From assembly GCA_902464645.1 (NCBI GenBank), contig CABQKL010000031.1:1-18542 (forward strand): a stretch of DNA of 18,542 bases, read 5' to 3'. The notes under the pieces were generated by a model. The model saw only the letters and a program-made list of their open reading frames with translations. It was not told where the DNA came from and did not search any database. The stretch is from an uncultured Collinsella sp. GTDB lineage: Bacteria; Actinomycetota; Coriobacteriia; Coriobacteriales; Coriobacteriaceae. Position numbers and translations under genes: made by a program. This document shows positions 7,568 through 14,219 of the stretch, piece by piece (position 1 is the first letter of the stretch; every line of letters starts with the position of its first letter).

Positions 7568-7702
7568 GTCGTAAGCGGCTTTCTGAGGTCGGGCGGATTG
7601 CGTCGGGCGAGCTCGTTGTGCACACGCGTTGTTGTTCGGCGCTTTGCGTGCATCCAGGCCCCGCCTTGCTGCGTTGTTGGGTTACTTTACCGGCTAATGT
7701 TC

Positions 7703-7737
7703 GCTGTTGATAACTACTGCGTAGTATAAACAACAGC
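7703..7737. promoter_or_regulatory. 35-bp interrupted palindrome, candidate operator
   Basis: The outer arms are GCTGTTG (7703-7709) and CAACAGC (7731-7737). The inner arms are ACTAC (7713-7717) and GTAGT (7721-7725) around TGC. Between outer and inner arms lie 3 nt on the left and 5 nt on the right. It sits in the divergent control region, where the minus-strand -10 at 7743-7748 would start transcription. It may be a regulator site or a leader hairpin. There is no U-tract, so it is not a terminator. Confidence 0.5.
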
Positions 7738-7839
7738 ACACAATTATATATGGGTGCATATGCTGTGGGCGGCCATTATTCGACAAACGGCAGCGCGACG
7801 ATGCGATGTCCGATAAAAATGCGACTGAGACGATATATG

Positions 7840-7868
7840 TTGACGGGTATACTTGTCCCGGTTTTAAA
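7840..7868 (+). promoter_or_regulatory. Promoter of the patatin-like gene
   Basis: TTGACG (7840-7845) is followed after 17 bp by TTTAAA (7863-7868), 21 nt ahead of the ATG at 7890. A TATACT (7848-7853) overlaps and could be an alternative -10. The position argues that translation starts at 7890 and not at the in-frame codon at 7806. Confidence 0.45.
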
Positions 7869-7889
7869 CGCAGGAACGGAGATGGTCGC

Positions 7890-8759
7890 ATGGCACAGCC
7901 GGATACGACGCGCACGGTGGGGCTGGCACTCGAGGGAGGCGGCTACCGCGGTATGTATACGGCGGGCGTGCTCGACGTTTGGATGGAGCACGGTTTGACC
8001 TGCGACCATATGGTGGGTGTCTCGGCGGGCGCGGCGTTTGGCTACAATTTTAAATCGCGCCAGATCGGCCGCGCCATTCGCTACAACAAGGCCTATTGTG
8101 CCGACAAGCGCTATGCGGGTGTAGCAAGCTGGCTGCGGACCGGCGATATGTTCAATGCCGATTTTGCCTATCACGAGGTGCCCATCGAGCACGATCCCAT
8201 CGACCTGGAGACATATCGCGCCTGCCCCATGCGGTTTACGTGCGTGTGTACCGATATCGAGACGGGCAAGGCCGTCTACCATGACCTGCCTTATGGCGAC
8301 GAGCGGGATATCGAGTGGATCCGGGCGTCGTCTGCTATTCCCGTGGCGACGCGTCCCGTTGTCATTGAGGGCCGTAAGTACCTGGATGGTGGCGTGGCTG
8401 ATTCTATTCCCAGCGCATGGCTGTTTGCGCAGGGGTATGACCGCAACGTGGTGGTGTTGACGCAGCCGGCGGGCTTTGTGAAGCAGCCCAACAGCGTGAT
8501 GCCCATGCTGCGGCGCGTGTTCCGTCACTACCCGGAGTTTGTCGCAGCGCTTGAGCATCGGCATGAGGTCTACAATGCCACGCTCGATGACCTGGCACGT
8601 CGTGAGGCCGCCGGCGAGGTCTTTGTGGTGCGGCCGAGCGAATCGGTGAAGGTGCCGTCGCTGTGCCGCGAACCGGATGAGCTCGAGCGCATCTACCAGA
8701 TCGGCCGCCACGATGCGGAGGCGACCTTGCCGGCGTTGGAAGCGTATCTGGCGGGGTAA
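7890..8759 (+). CDS. Patatin-like phospholipase family protein
   Basis: 289 residues. The oxyanion-hole glycine loop is EGGGYRGMY (15-23). The nucleophile elbow is GVSAG with Ser45 (43-47), and the second dyad residue is Asp166 in LDGGVADSIP (165-174). These are the Ser-Asp dyad motifs of patatin-type acyl hydrolases, close in layout to bacterial YjjU-type proteins. There is no signal peptide, so it should act on lipids or acyl esters from inside the cell; the substrate is unknown. I set the start at ATG 7890, with GGAG 8-10 nt upstream, because the promoter hexamers lie inside the longer open frame that begins at 7806. It is transcribed away from the c-di-GMP genes and stands alone. A long inverted repeat follows its stop codon. 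Confidence 0.85.
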   Translation: MAQPDTTRTVGLALEGGGYRGMYTAGVLDVWMEHGLTCDHMVGVSAGAAFGYNFKSRQIGRAIRYNKAYCADKRYAGVASWLRTGDMFNADFAYHEVPIEHDPIDLETYRACPMRFTCVCTDIETGKAVYHDLPYGDERDIEWIRASSAIPVATRPVVIEGRKYLDGGVADSIPSAWLFAQGYDRNVVVLTQPAGFVKQPNSVMPMLRRVFRHYPEFVAALEHRHEVYNATLDDLARREAAGEVFVVRPSESVKVPSLCREPDELERIYQIGRHDAEATLPALEAYLAG

Positions 8760-8768
8760 GGGTCGCAT

Positions 8769-8818
8769 GCGGAAAGCGCATCTCGGAATGGAGGTCCAAA
8801 CTGGGATGCGCTTTCCGC
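8769..8818. repeat. Long inverted repeat downstream of the patatin gene
   Basis: Arms GCGGAAAGCGCATC (8769-8782) and its exact complement (8805-8818) flank a 22-nt loop. It begins 9 nt after the patatin stop and lies 42 nt past the stop of convergent thiE. Neither strand has a clear U-tract. It may work as a bidirectional, transcript-stabilising or terminating hairpin, or be a mobile intergenic repeat. Confidence 0.55.
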
Positions 8819-8860
8819 TATTGAAGATATGAGGCTGCGAATCGACTGCTCAGCCTATGC

Positions 8861-9556
8861 CTATGCCTGTTGCCAGGTATCGACAAGCTCTTTGGCGGCG
8901 GCGTAGGGGTCGTCGGCACTGCAGACCGCGCTCACCACAAAGAAGCCATCGACGCCGGTGGCCTTGAGCTGCGGCAAGTCGGCCGTCTTGACGCCGCCGC
9001 CCACCACGATGGGCACGGGGCTTGCCGCGTGGAGGGCGGCCAGGTCCTCAAAGCTCTTGGTGATGATAGAGCCGTCGGCCGCGCGTCCGCAATCGCGCTT
9101 GGTCTCGGTCTCGTGGAGCGGGCCGATGCCCAGGTAGTCGACCAGACTCATGTCGGCGGTCTTGACGTACTCGAGCATCTCCTCGCAGCGGGCCGAAAGG
9201 CCCACGATGGCATCGGGGCCCAGAAGCTTGCGGCAGACCTCGACGGGAATATCACTCTGGCCCACGTGCACGCCGTCGACAGCGATGCCCTGCTCGCGCG
9301 CGGCGAGTACGCAGTCCAGGCGGTCGTCGATCAACAAGGCGACCTGACCGGTCTTGCCGGCCTGTGCGATAGCCTGCGCGGCGTCGCCGGTCAGCGCAAT
9401 GATCTCGCGGGCGCTTGCCACCTTGGAGCGCACCTGGATGCAGGTAAAGCCTGCGTCGAGTGCCTGGGCCACCACGTCGCCTACGGGGCGCCCGAGCGTG
9501 TTTTCGGGGCCGAGTACCAGATAGGCCGAGATATCAAGGTTGTCGCGGATGCTCAT
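8861..9556 (-). CDS. thiE: Thiamine-phosphate synthase ThiE
   Basis: 231 residues, a TIM-barrel enzyme joining HMP pyrophosphate and hydroxyethylthiazole phosphate to give thiamine phosphate. Family landmarks appear in order: IQVRSK (40-45), LLIDDRLD (74-81, usually .INDR.D), DGVHVGQSD (94-102), GIGPLHETETKRD (143-155, the usual GP...T.TK.D phosphate loop) and VVGGGV (184-189). The ATG at 9556 overlaps the stop of the upstream thiamine-binding gene in an ATGA, with GGAGGAAGC as ribosome site, so translation is coupled. It is the last gene of the TPP-riboswitch operon. No thiC, thiD or thiazole-making genes are in the window, so this operon by itself serves salvage and condensation. Confidence 0.93.
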   Translation of the reverse strand: MSIRDNLDISAYLVLGPENTLGRPVGDVVAQALDAGFTCIQVRSKVASAREIIALTGDAAQAIAQAGKTGQVALLIDDRLDCVLAAREQGIAVDGVHVGQSDIPVEVCRKLLGPDAIVGLSARCEEMLEYVKTADMSLVDYLGIGPLHETETKRDCGRAADGSIITKSFEDLAALHAASPVPIVVGGGVKTADLPQLKATGVDGFFVVSAVCSADDPYAAAKELVDTWQQA

Positions 9557-9894
9557 CGTGCTTCCTCCTGCTTTTTGATCTGTGCTTCCATGCGCTCGAG
9601 TTTGCCGGTCATGGTGTCGGTAAATCCGGGTCGAATATCGGCCTTGAGCACGACTTCGGTGCGGATGCCCTTGCTCGCCAACACAAAGGTTGCGTCGCGC
9701 ACGACCTGCATGACCTCGTCCCAGTCGCCCTCGATCTCGGTGAACATCGAGGTGGTGCGGTTGGGAAGGCCGCTCTCGCGAATAACACGCACGACCTCGG
9801 CGACCTCGGCGGACAGCTCATCGCCGGTGCCGCACGGGGCGATGGCCACGGCGACGAGCGTGTTCATGCCGGTATTGGTTGCGGGATCGGACAT
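9553..9894 (-). CDS. MTH1187/YqgV-type thiamine-binding protein
   Basis: 113 residues of the small ferredoxin-like alpha/beta family (thiamine-binding, formerly DUF77), which binds thiamine or related pyrimidines in the cytosol. Recognisable parts are LVAVAIAPCGTG (13-24), the central SMFTEIEGDWDEVM (49-62) and GIRTEVVLKADIRPG (76-90). Its role is probably handling or delivery of thiamine intermediates, supported here by its place between thiM and thiE. The ATG at 9894 has AGGAGG 8 nt upstream, at the end of thiM; thiM stops only 3 nt before. It ends in an ATGA overlap with thiE. A second ATG nine codons in (MNTLVAVAIAPCG) also fits the family start but lacks a ribosome site. Confidence 0.82.
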   Translation of the reverse strand: MSDPATNTGMNTLVAVAIAPCGTGDELSAEVAEVVRVIRESGLPNRTTSMFTEIEGDWDEVMQVVRDATFVLASKGIRTEVVLKADIRPGFTDTMTGKLERMEAQIKKQEEAR

Positions 9895-9897
9895 GGC

Positions 9898-10737
9898 CTA
9901 TGCCTCCTCGAGCTCGAGTTGGTTATCGGCAATGTCCTGGGCGGTTGCGCGGTAGAGCTCGTCGATAAAGGCGACCTTAAAGCTCGCCGGGGCATCGGCG
10001 ACAGCGGCGGCACGCGTGCCGGCCACGTTGTAGACGGCGGTGCCGCAGACTGCCGCCGTAAACGGATCGGCAGCGCAGGCGTACACGGCCAGCACGCCGC
10101 CCTGCGAGCAGCCGCAGCCGGTGATCTTGGACATGAGCGGGCTGCCGCCGTGGGACTTGGCCACGGTCGTGCCGTCGGTGATCAGGTCGACTTCGCCCGA
10201 GACCACTACGGCGCCGCCGGTGTAGCGGGCGAGCGCCACGGCGGCATCGCGGGCGGCGTCGACCGTGTCGGTGGTATCGACACCGCGCACGCGGCTCAGA
10301 TCGGCCGCCTCGCCCTCAAGGCCCCACAGGCCGGCGAGTGCGATGATCTCGGAGGCGTTGCCGCGTACGATGGCGGGCTTGTACTGCTTGAGCTCGTTTA
10401 CCAGCTGGGTGCGCAGGCTACCGATGCCCAGACCCACCGGATCGAGCACCCAGGGCTTGCCGGCGTCGTGTGCCGCCTTGGCCGCGCGGGGAATCGTCTG
10501 CTCGTAGATGGGGAAGAGCGTGCCCATGTTGAGATAGATGGCGCCGCCGCCGGCAACGAGCGCCTCGCCCTCGTCGGGCAGATAGACCATGGCGGCCGAG
10601 CCGCCCACGGCGAGCTGCGCATTGGCGACAAAGTCGATCGTCACCGTGTTGGTGATGGAGCCGGCCATCGGATTGGTAGCGCGAATCTCCTCCACGGCCT
10701 TGACCATATGTTGCTTAAGCTGTTCCGAATCAATCAC
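9898..10737 (-). CDS. thiM: Hydroxyethylthiazole kinase ThiM
   Basis: 279 residues (E. coli ThiM has 262), a ribokinase-like enzyme that phosphorylates salvaged hydroxyethylthiazole with ATP. Motifs seen: the ITNTVTIDFVAN substrate segment (28-39), VLDPVG (97-102), RGNASEI (125-131) and the catalytic loop TGCGCSQG (206-213), where the family usually has TGTGCMLG. The gene starts with GTG at 10737, eight nt after AAGGAGG. The open frame continues upstream, but only through the riboswitch and terminator, so the longer start is rejected. An ATG at 10744 is out of frame and encodes only four codons before a stop. Expression should be shut off by TPP through the leader. Confidence 0.93.
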   Translation of the reverse strand: MIDSEQLKQHMVKAVEEIRATNPMAGSITNTVTIDFVANAQLAVGGSAAMVYLPDEGEALVAGGGAIYLNMGTLFPIYEQTIPRAAKAAHDAGKPWVLDPVGLGIGSLRTQLVNELKQYKPAIVRGNASEIIALAGLWGLEGEAADLSRVRGVDTTDTVDAARDAAVALARYTGGAVVVSGEVDLITDGTTVAKSHGGSPLMSKITGCGCSQGGVLAVYACAADPFTAAVCGTAVYNVAGTRAAAVADAPASFKVAFIDELYRATAQDIADNQLELEEA

Positions 10738-10756
10738 TGCACATGCCTCCTTGGCA

Positions 10757-10790
10757 TAGAAAAGGGGCGCTGTGCATAGACAGCGCCCCT
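10757..10790 (-). terminator. Intrinsic terminator, expression platform of the TPP riboswitch
   Basis: On the minus strand AGGGGCGCTG (10790-10781) pairs perfectly with its complement (10772-10763) across an 8-nt loop and runs into TTTTCTAT. It lies between the aptamer and the thiM ribosome site, which is the position expected for TPP-controlled termination. I did not resolve a convincing antiterminator pairing. Confidence 0.8.
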
Positions 10791-10800
10791 GTAAAGGCGG

Positions 10801-10894
10801 CATGCTCCCTACGCCAGCATTAACTGACAGGTTCAAAGGATTGGGCCCTATGCCCTCTCAGCCTTGTGGTTTGCACCGCCGGCACTCCCGCATC
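10801..10894 (-). promoter_or_regulatory. TPP (thi-box) riboswitch
   Basis: Read on the minus strand, the conserved THI-element blocks appear in order: GGGAGTGC, then CTGAGA (the pyrimidine-binding loop), GAACCTG, TTAAT, and CTGGCGTAGGGA (the diphosphate-binding side). The outer ends ATGC and GCAT can form P1. It precedes thiM, the thiamine-binding gene and thiE. Ligand identity rests on these blocks and on the operon content. Confidence 0.95.
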
Positions 10895-10920
10895 GAATCT
10901 GTTGTTCCCTATACTAACGC

Positions 10921-10955
10921 ACCTGCCAAAAAGGGACAGGTTTATTTTGGCAGGT
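10921..10955. repeat. Second hairpin repeat with GGGACAG core (REP-like)
   Basis: Arms ACCTGCCAAAA (10921-10931) and its exact complement (10945-10955) flank a 13-nt loop AGGGACAGGTTTA. It lies between the thi leader and the HAD gene, inside their divergent control region. The AAAGGGACAG core is shared with the hairpin at 215-249 although the outer arms differ. Confidence 0.55.
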
Positions 10956-10958
10956 CGT

Positions 10959-10964
10959 TACAAT
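10959..10964 (+). promoter_or_regulatory. Possible -10 element for the HAD-LysR operon
   Basis: TACAAT lies 28 nt ahead of the HAD start, immediately beside the hairpin repeat. There is no good -35 at 16-18 bp; the corresponding DNA lies inside the hairpin. Confidence 0.3.
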
Positions 10965-10992
10965 AGGTAGGACCGATACGAATGGGGGCCTT

Positions 10993-11901
10993 ATGATTAA
11001 ACTTGTGCTGACCGATATGGACGATACGCTGATTCCGGCTGGGCATGACGGAGCCAGCGACTACGCCATCGAGGGCATTCATGCCATGCAGGCGGCGGGT
11101 CTGCACTTTGGCCCGGTTTCGGGTCGCCAGCCGTCCGCGATGGGCTGGATGTTCAAAAATCGTTCCGAGTGCTTCTCGACTGGCGCGTTCTGTAACGGCC
11201 AGGTGATGTTTGTTGACGGCGAGGTTGTTGCCTCCCGTGCGAGCGACAACGGTGCCCTCATGCGTCTTGCCGACTATCTGGAGCAAGAGACCGACGATAC
11301 CTATCTGAAGGTCTATAGCCTGGGCGATGACTTTTGGGGCAACGATGCCTATTGCGTGACGAGTGACCCCGAGCGCGTTCGTCGCGCCATGGAGTCGGGC
11401 GGCAACGCATGGCTCAAAGGCGAAGAAGCCCCGTGCCGTCCCGTCGTCGATGGCGCGCCGGTGTTTAAGGCGAATATCTGGAGTGCCCGCTCGCGTGAGG
11501 AACTCGCGGAGCTACGCGAGCGCGTTGCCGCTGAGGTGCCGGAACTCTCGCTTGTGTTCCCCAACAACCGTGTGCGCCTGTTTGACATCCTTCCGGCCGG
11601 TTGGGACAAGGGCTGCGCTGCGCTGGAGCTGGCGCGCACTTTGGGCCTGACGCCCGACGAGGTGGCCGTATTTGGCGATTCCGATAACGACCTGCCCATG
11701 ATCGATGCCGTTCCCAACTCCGTTGCAGTCGCCAATGCCAACGAGGCCGTCACGGCTGCCGCGCGCTGGCATATTGGTGCTGTGGCAGATGATGCGGTCG
11801 CCGGGGCTCTGCATCAGATTGCCGCCTGCGCCGCGACGGGGGAGATGCCGCCGTTTATGCGTCAGATGGATGCGGCGGGCCTTGACATCACGAACAGCTA
11901 A
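10993..11901 (+). CDS. Cof-type HAD-IIB family hydrolase
   Basis: 302 residues. Motif I is DMDDT (8-12; nucleophile Asp8, acid/base Asp10), motif II is the Ser of VSGR (42-45), motif III is Lys206 in GWDKG, and motif IV is GDSDND (228-233). The C2-type cap between about residues 80 and 195 marks the Cof/YbiV class. These are cytosolic phosphatases acting on sugar phosphates, FMN, PLP or similar compounds; the substrate cannot be named. The ribosome site is a plain G-run (GGGGG) 5-6 nt before the ATG. The stop codon is fused to the ribosome site of the LysR gene (TAAGGAG), so the two are one operon. Family assignment is secure; the cellular role is open. Confidence 0.88.
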   Translation: MIKLVLTDMDDTLIPAGHDGASDYAIEGIHAMQAAGLHFGPVSGRQPSAMGWMFKNRSECFSTGAFCNGQVMFVDGEVVASRASDNGALMRLADYLEQETDDTYLKVYSLGDDFWGNDAYCVTSDPERVRRAMESGGNAWLKGEEAPCRPVVDGAPVFKANIWSARSREELAELRERVAAEVPELSLVFPNNRVRLFDILPAGWDKGCAALELARTLGLTPDEVAVFGDSDNDLPMIDAVPNSVAVANANEAVTAAARWHIGAVADDAVAGALHQIAACAATGEMPPFMRQMDAAGLDITNS

Positions 11902-11911
11902 GGAGACAGCC

Positions 11912-12808
11912 ATGAAGCTCCAGCAGCTCAGATATGTCGTCAAAGTTGCCGAATGCGGCAGCATCACCGAGGCCTCGCGCCGGCTCTTTGTGTCGCAGCC
12001 TTCGATTACCGCATCGATTCGCGATCTCGAAAACGAGATGGGCGTGCGCATCTTTGAGCGCACTAACAAGGGCGTCGTTGTGTCCGAGGAAGGCGAGACC
12101 TTCTTGGGCTATGCGCGCCAGGTACTCGACCAGGCCGACCTGCTCGAGGGCAAGTACAAGGGCGCATCCGAGCAGGTGCCGCACTTTAGTGTGAGCTGCC
12201 AGCATTATTCCTTTGCCGTTAATGCGTTTGTCGATGTGATTCGCGAGTTCGATGCCGCGCGTTACGACTTTACCCTGCGCGAGGAGCAGACCCACGAGAT
12301 TATCGAGGATGTCGCGCACATGAAAAGCGAGCTGGGCATCTTGTACCTATCCGAGCACAATCGCGAGGTTATCGAGCGCATGCTGGCGGCCAACGAGCTC
12401 GTGTTCGAGGGACTCTTCTGCGCCGCTCCGCATGTCTTTGTATGCGCCGACCATCCACTGGCGGACCGCTCCAGCGTGACGCTCGAGGATCTCGAGGACT
12501 ATCCGTTTTTGTCCTACGAGCAGGGCAGCTACAACTCGTTTTACTATTCCGAGGAGCTGACCTCGACCTTTGAGCGCCGCAAGAACATCCGCGTGCGCGA
12601 TCGCGCGACGCTGTTCAACCTGGCTATGGGCCTTAACGGCTACACAGTGTGTTCGGGCGTCATCAGCCATGAACTCAACGGCCCCGGCATTATCTCGATT
12701 CCGCTCGATGTGGACGAGTACATGGAGATTGGCATCATCACGCGCAAGAACACGACGCTCACGCGCTACGGCCAAGCCTATATCGACGCGATTCGTCGGC
12801 ACATCTAG
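11912..12808 (+). CDS. LysR-family transcriptional regulator
   Basis: 298 residues, standard LTTR length. The winged helix-turn-helix occupies 1-60 (LRYVVKVAECGSITEASRRL, then recognition helix near 29-45 with VSQPSITASIRDLE). A periplasmic-binding-like effector domain follows from about residue 90 to the end. The start ATG at 11912 is set by AAGGAG 5-7 nt upstream; a longer in-frame reading from 11705 would overlap most of the HAD C-terminus and is discarded. It is co-transcribed with the HAD gene and stands directly upstream of the MetE-core gene, whose leader holds an LTTR-type palindrome. A MetR-like role in controlling methionine-related methyl transfer is therefore a reasonable inference, not something the sequence shows. 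Confidence 0.92.
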   Translation: MKLQQLRYVVKVAECGSITEASRRLFVSQPSITASIRDLENEMGVRIFERTNKGVVVSEEGETFLGYARQVLDQADLLEGKYKGASEQVPHFSVSCQHYSFAVNAFVDVIREFDAARYDFTLREEQTHEIIEDVAHMKSELGILYLSEHNREVIERMLAANELVFEGLFCAAPHVFVCADHPLADRSSVTLEDLEDYPFLSYEQGSYNSFYYSEELTSTFERRKNIRVRDRATLFNLAMGLNGYTVCSGVISHELNGPGIISIPLDVDEYMEIGIITRKNTTLTRYGQAYIDAIRRHI

Positions 12809-12854
12809 GCTGCTGTGCTCCGCACGGTTCAAGTCTCTTTATGGCAGTCCAGAC

Positions 12855-12897
12855 TGATATAGGAAGCATCTATATCAAACTGTTAAAAACGTATATT
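12855..12897 (+). promoter_or_regulatory. Palindromic LysR-type site and promoter of the MetE-core gene
   Basis: TGATATAG (12855-12862) and CTATATCA (12870-12877) form a perfect inverted repeat around 7 nt, containing the T-N11-A pattern of LysR-type sites (T12860, A12872). A second, weaker repeat TAAAA-N7-TTTTA (12884-12900) follows and overlaps a -10-like TATATT (12892-12897). The absence of a consensus -35 fits an activator-dependent promoter. No S-box (SAM riboswitch) sequence is visible. Confidence 0.5.
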
Positions 12898-12963
12898 TTA
12901 CGATGGCCATATGAACGCTCATACTCTGTCCCAGTAAAGCAACCAATGCAAAGGGAGATATCT

Positions 12964-14097
12964 ATGAGCACTTCGATTCAACCGAACGCGCCGTTTCGCG
13001 CCGATATCGTCGGCAGTTTTCTTCGTCCCCAGGCCGTGAAGGACGCCCGTGCCGCCTACGCCGCGGGCACACTTGACGTCGCCGGCCTTAAGGTCGTCGA
13101 GGATGATGCCATTCGCGATTTGGTGGACAAGCAAAAGGCCGCCGGCCTGCAGGTCATCACCGATGGCGAGTTTCGCCGCAGCTACTGGCACCTCGATTTT
13201 ATGTGGGGGCTGAACGGCGTCGAGCGTCGCACCTCGCGTACGGGCTATATGTTCCACGATGAGGAGACTACTGCCGACACCGCCGTGGTAATCGGCCCCA
13301 TTAGCGGCGAGAACCATCCGTTCGTCGAGCACTTTAAATTTGTCAAGGCGCTCGAGGGCGAGGGCCACGTTGCACGCCAGACCATCCCGGCGCCGATCCA
13401 GACGTTCTCTGAGGTCGCGCTCGATCGCTGCGACGGCCAGCAGGAGAGCCTGCGCGCTGTCTATAAGACCGATGAGGAACTTGCCGACGCCATTGCAGCC
13501 GCTTATCGCACGGTGATCGCCGACTTGTACGCAGCAGGCTGCCGCAACATCCAGTTTGATGACTGCACCTGGGGCATCTATTGCGATACCGACTTTGTCG
13601 CCAAAACCGGCATGAGCCCGGTCGACCTGCAAAAGGTAAGCGAGCTGGGCGTGGCGCTCAACAATGCCGCCATCGCGGGCAAGCCCGACGATCTGGTCAT
13701 CAACACGCATGTGTGCCGCGGCAACTACCACTCCACCTACGCTTTTGAGGGTGGCTATGACCCCATCGCACCGTACCTGTTCGCAAACGAGGATGTCGAC
13801 GCATTTTACCTGGAGTTCGATACGCCGCGCGCCGGTGGTTTTGAGCCGCTGAAGTATGTTGCCCCCGGCAAGAAGGTCGTGTTGGGCCTGGTGACCACCA
13901 AGGTCGCTGAGCTTGAGGAGGAGGATGTTATCGTCGAGCGCATCCGCGAAGCCGCAAAGTACGTGCCGCTCGAGAACCTGTACCTGTCGCCCCAGTGTGG
14001 CTTTGCCAGCTGCGAGATTGGCAACAAGCTGACCGAGGACGAGCAATGGGCAAAGATCGCGCTGGTCAAGCGTATTGCCGAGCGCGTTTGGAAATAG
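12964..14097 (+). CDS. MetE C-terminal-core (YxjG/COG0620-like) homocysteine S-methyltransferase family protein
   Basis: 377 residues, about half of full MetE and the length of B. subtilis YxjG. It corresponds only to the catalytic C-terminal barrel of cobalamin-independent methionine synthase. The zinc set is complete: H249 and C251 in NTHVCRGN, E284 in YLEFD and C345 in SPQCGFAS, aligned to the His-x-Cys, Glu and Cys of MetE. The motifs DIVGSFLRP (14-22) and VITDGEFRRSYW (64-75) are typical of the family. It should move a methyl group to a thiol such as homocysteine. The donor is uncertain because the N-terminal folate-binding half is missing. The start at 12964 follows GGGAGATATCT; the frame open from 12841 would swallow the promoter. 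It stands alone between the LysR gene and the permease. Confidence 0.87.
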   Translation: MSTSIQPNAPFRADIVGSFLRPQAVKDARAAYAAGTLDVAGLKVVEDDAIRDLVDKQKAAGLQVITDGEFRRSYWHLDFMWGLNGVERRTSRTGYMFHDEETTADTAVVIGPISGENHPFVEHFKFVKALEGEGHVARQTIPAPIQTFSEVALDRCDGQQESLRAVYKTDEELADAIAAAYRTVIADLYAAGCRNIQFDDCTWGIYCDTDFVAKTGMSPVDLQKVSELGVALNNAAIAGKPDDLVINTHVCRGNYHSTYAFEGGYDPIAPYLFANEDVDAFYLEFDTPRAGGFEPLKYVAPGKKVVLGLVTTKVAELEEEDVIVERIREAAKYVPLENLYLSPQCGFASCEIGNKLTEDEQWAKIALVKRIAERVWK

Positions 14098-14144
14098 CGG
14101 TAACGTTCGCAGGCGACGGCGCATGAGAGACGTGGCGTATCGCG

Positions 14145-14193
14145 TACAATGGTTCGGATCGTATCGTTCGGGCAGGTTATCCGATATGCCCGA
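14145..14193 (+). promoter_or_regulatory. Possible promoter and leader hairpin of the uracil permease gene
   Basis: TACAAT (14145-14150) could be a -10; no good -35 is present. Downstream, TCGGGCA (14168-14174) and TGCCCGA (14187-14193) form a 7-bp inverted repeat with a 12-nt loop, ahead of the ribosome site AAAGGA. It has no U-tract and does not match the PyrR anti-antiterminator consensus as I know it. Confidence 0.3.
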
Positions 14194-14219
14194 TCGCCCT
14201 TCCATTCGAAAGGACATAC

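Larger units (their letters stand above)
7568..7889. other. Divergent intergenic region between the EAL gene and the patatin gene
   Basis: 322 bp without a credible gene. On the minus strand a consensus TATAAT (7748-7743) with no good -35 could serve the EAL gene, giving a leader of about 170 nt. It is followed by the 35-bp palindrome at 7703-7737. The stretch 7568-7690 is GC-rich with no recognisable motif. On the plus strand, promoter-like hexamers at 7840-7868 serve the patatin gene. I saw no c-di-GMP riboswitch signature. Confidence 0.5.

Noticed and set aside
7806..7889. Earlier start for the patatin-like gene
   Set aside because: The extension contains the promoter hexamers and adds 28 residues not belonging to the patatin fold; the ATG at 7890 has a GGAG site.
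9460..10779. Plus-strand open frame of 439 codons, Gly/Ala/His-rich
   Set aside because: It runs antisense to thiE, the thiamine-binding gene and thiM, all of which have clear motifs; its composition is that of a shadow frame.
10738..10836. N-terminal extension of thiM to an upstream ATG
   Set aside because: It would translate through the terminator hairpin and part of the TPP aptamer, while GTG at 10737 has an ideal ribosome site.
11705..11911. Earlier start for the LysR gene
   Set aside because: It would overlap the HAD coding region by almost 200 bp and displace the N-terminal helix-turn-helix, which in this family begins at residue 1.
12841..12963. Earlier start for the MetE-core gene
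   Set aside because: The extension spans the palindromes and the -10-like sequence; the ATG at 12964 follows GGGAG and matches the family start.
14168..14193. Leader hairpin of uraA as a PyrR or purine-type riboswitch
   Set aside because: The stem is only 7 bp, the conserved loop bases of those elements are not present, and no terminator or antiterminator pair is visible.
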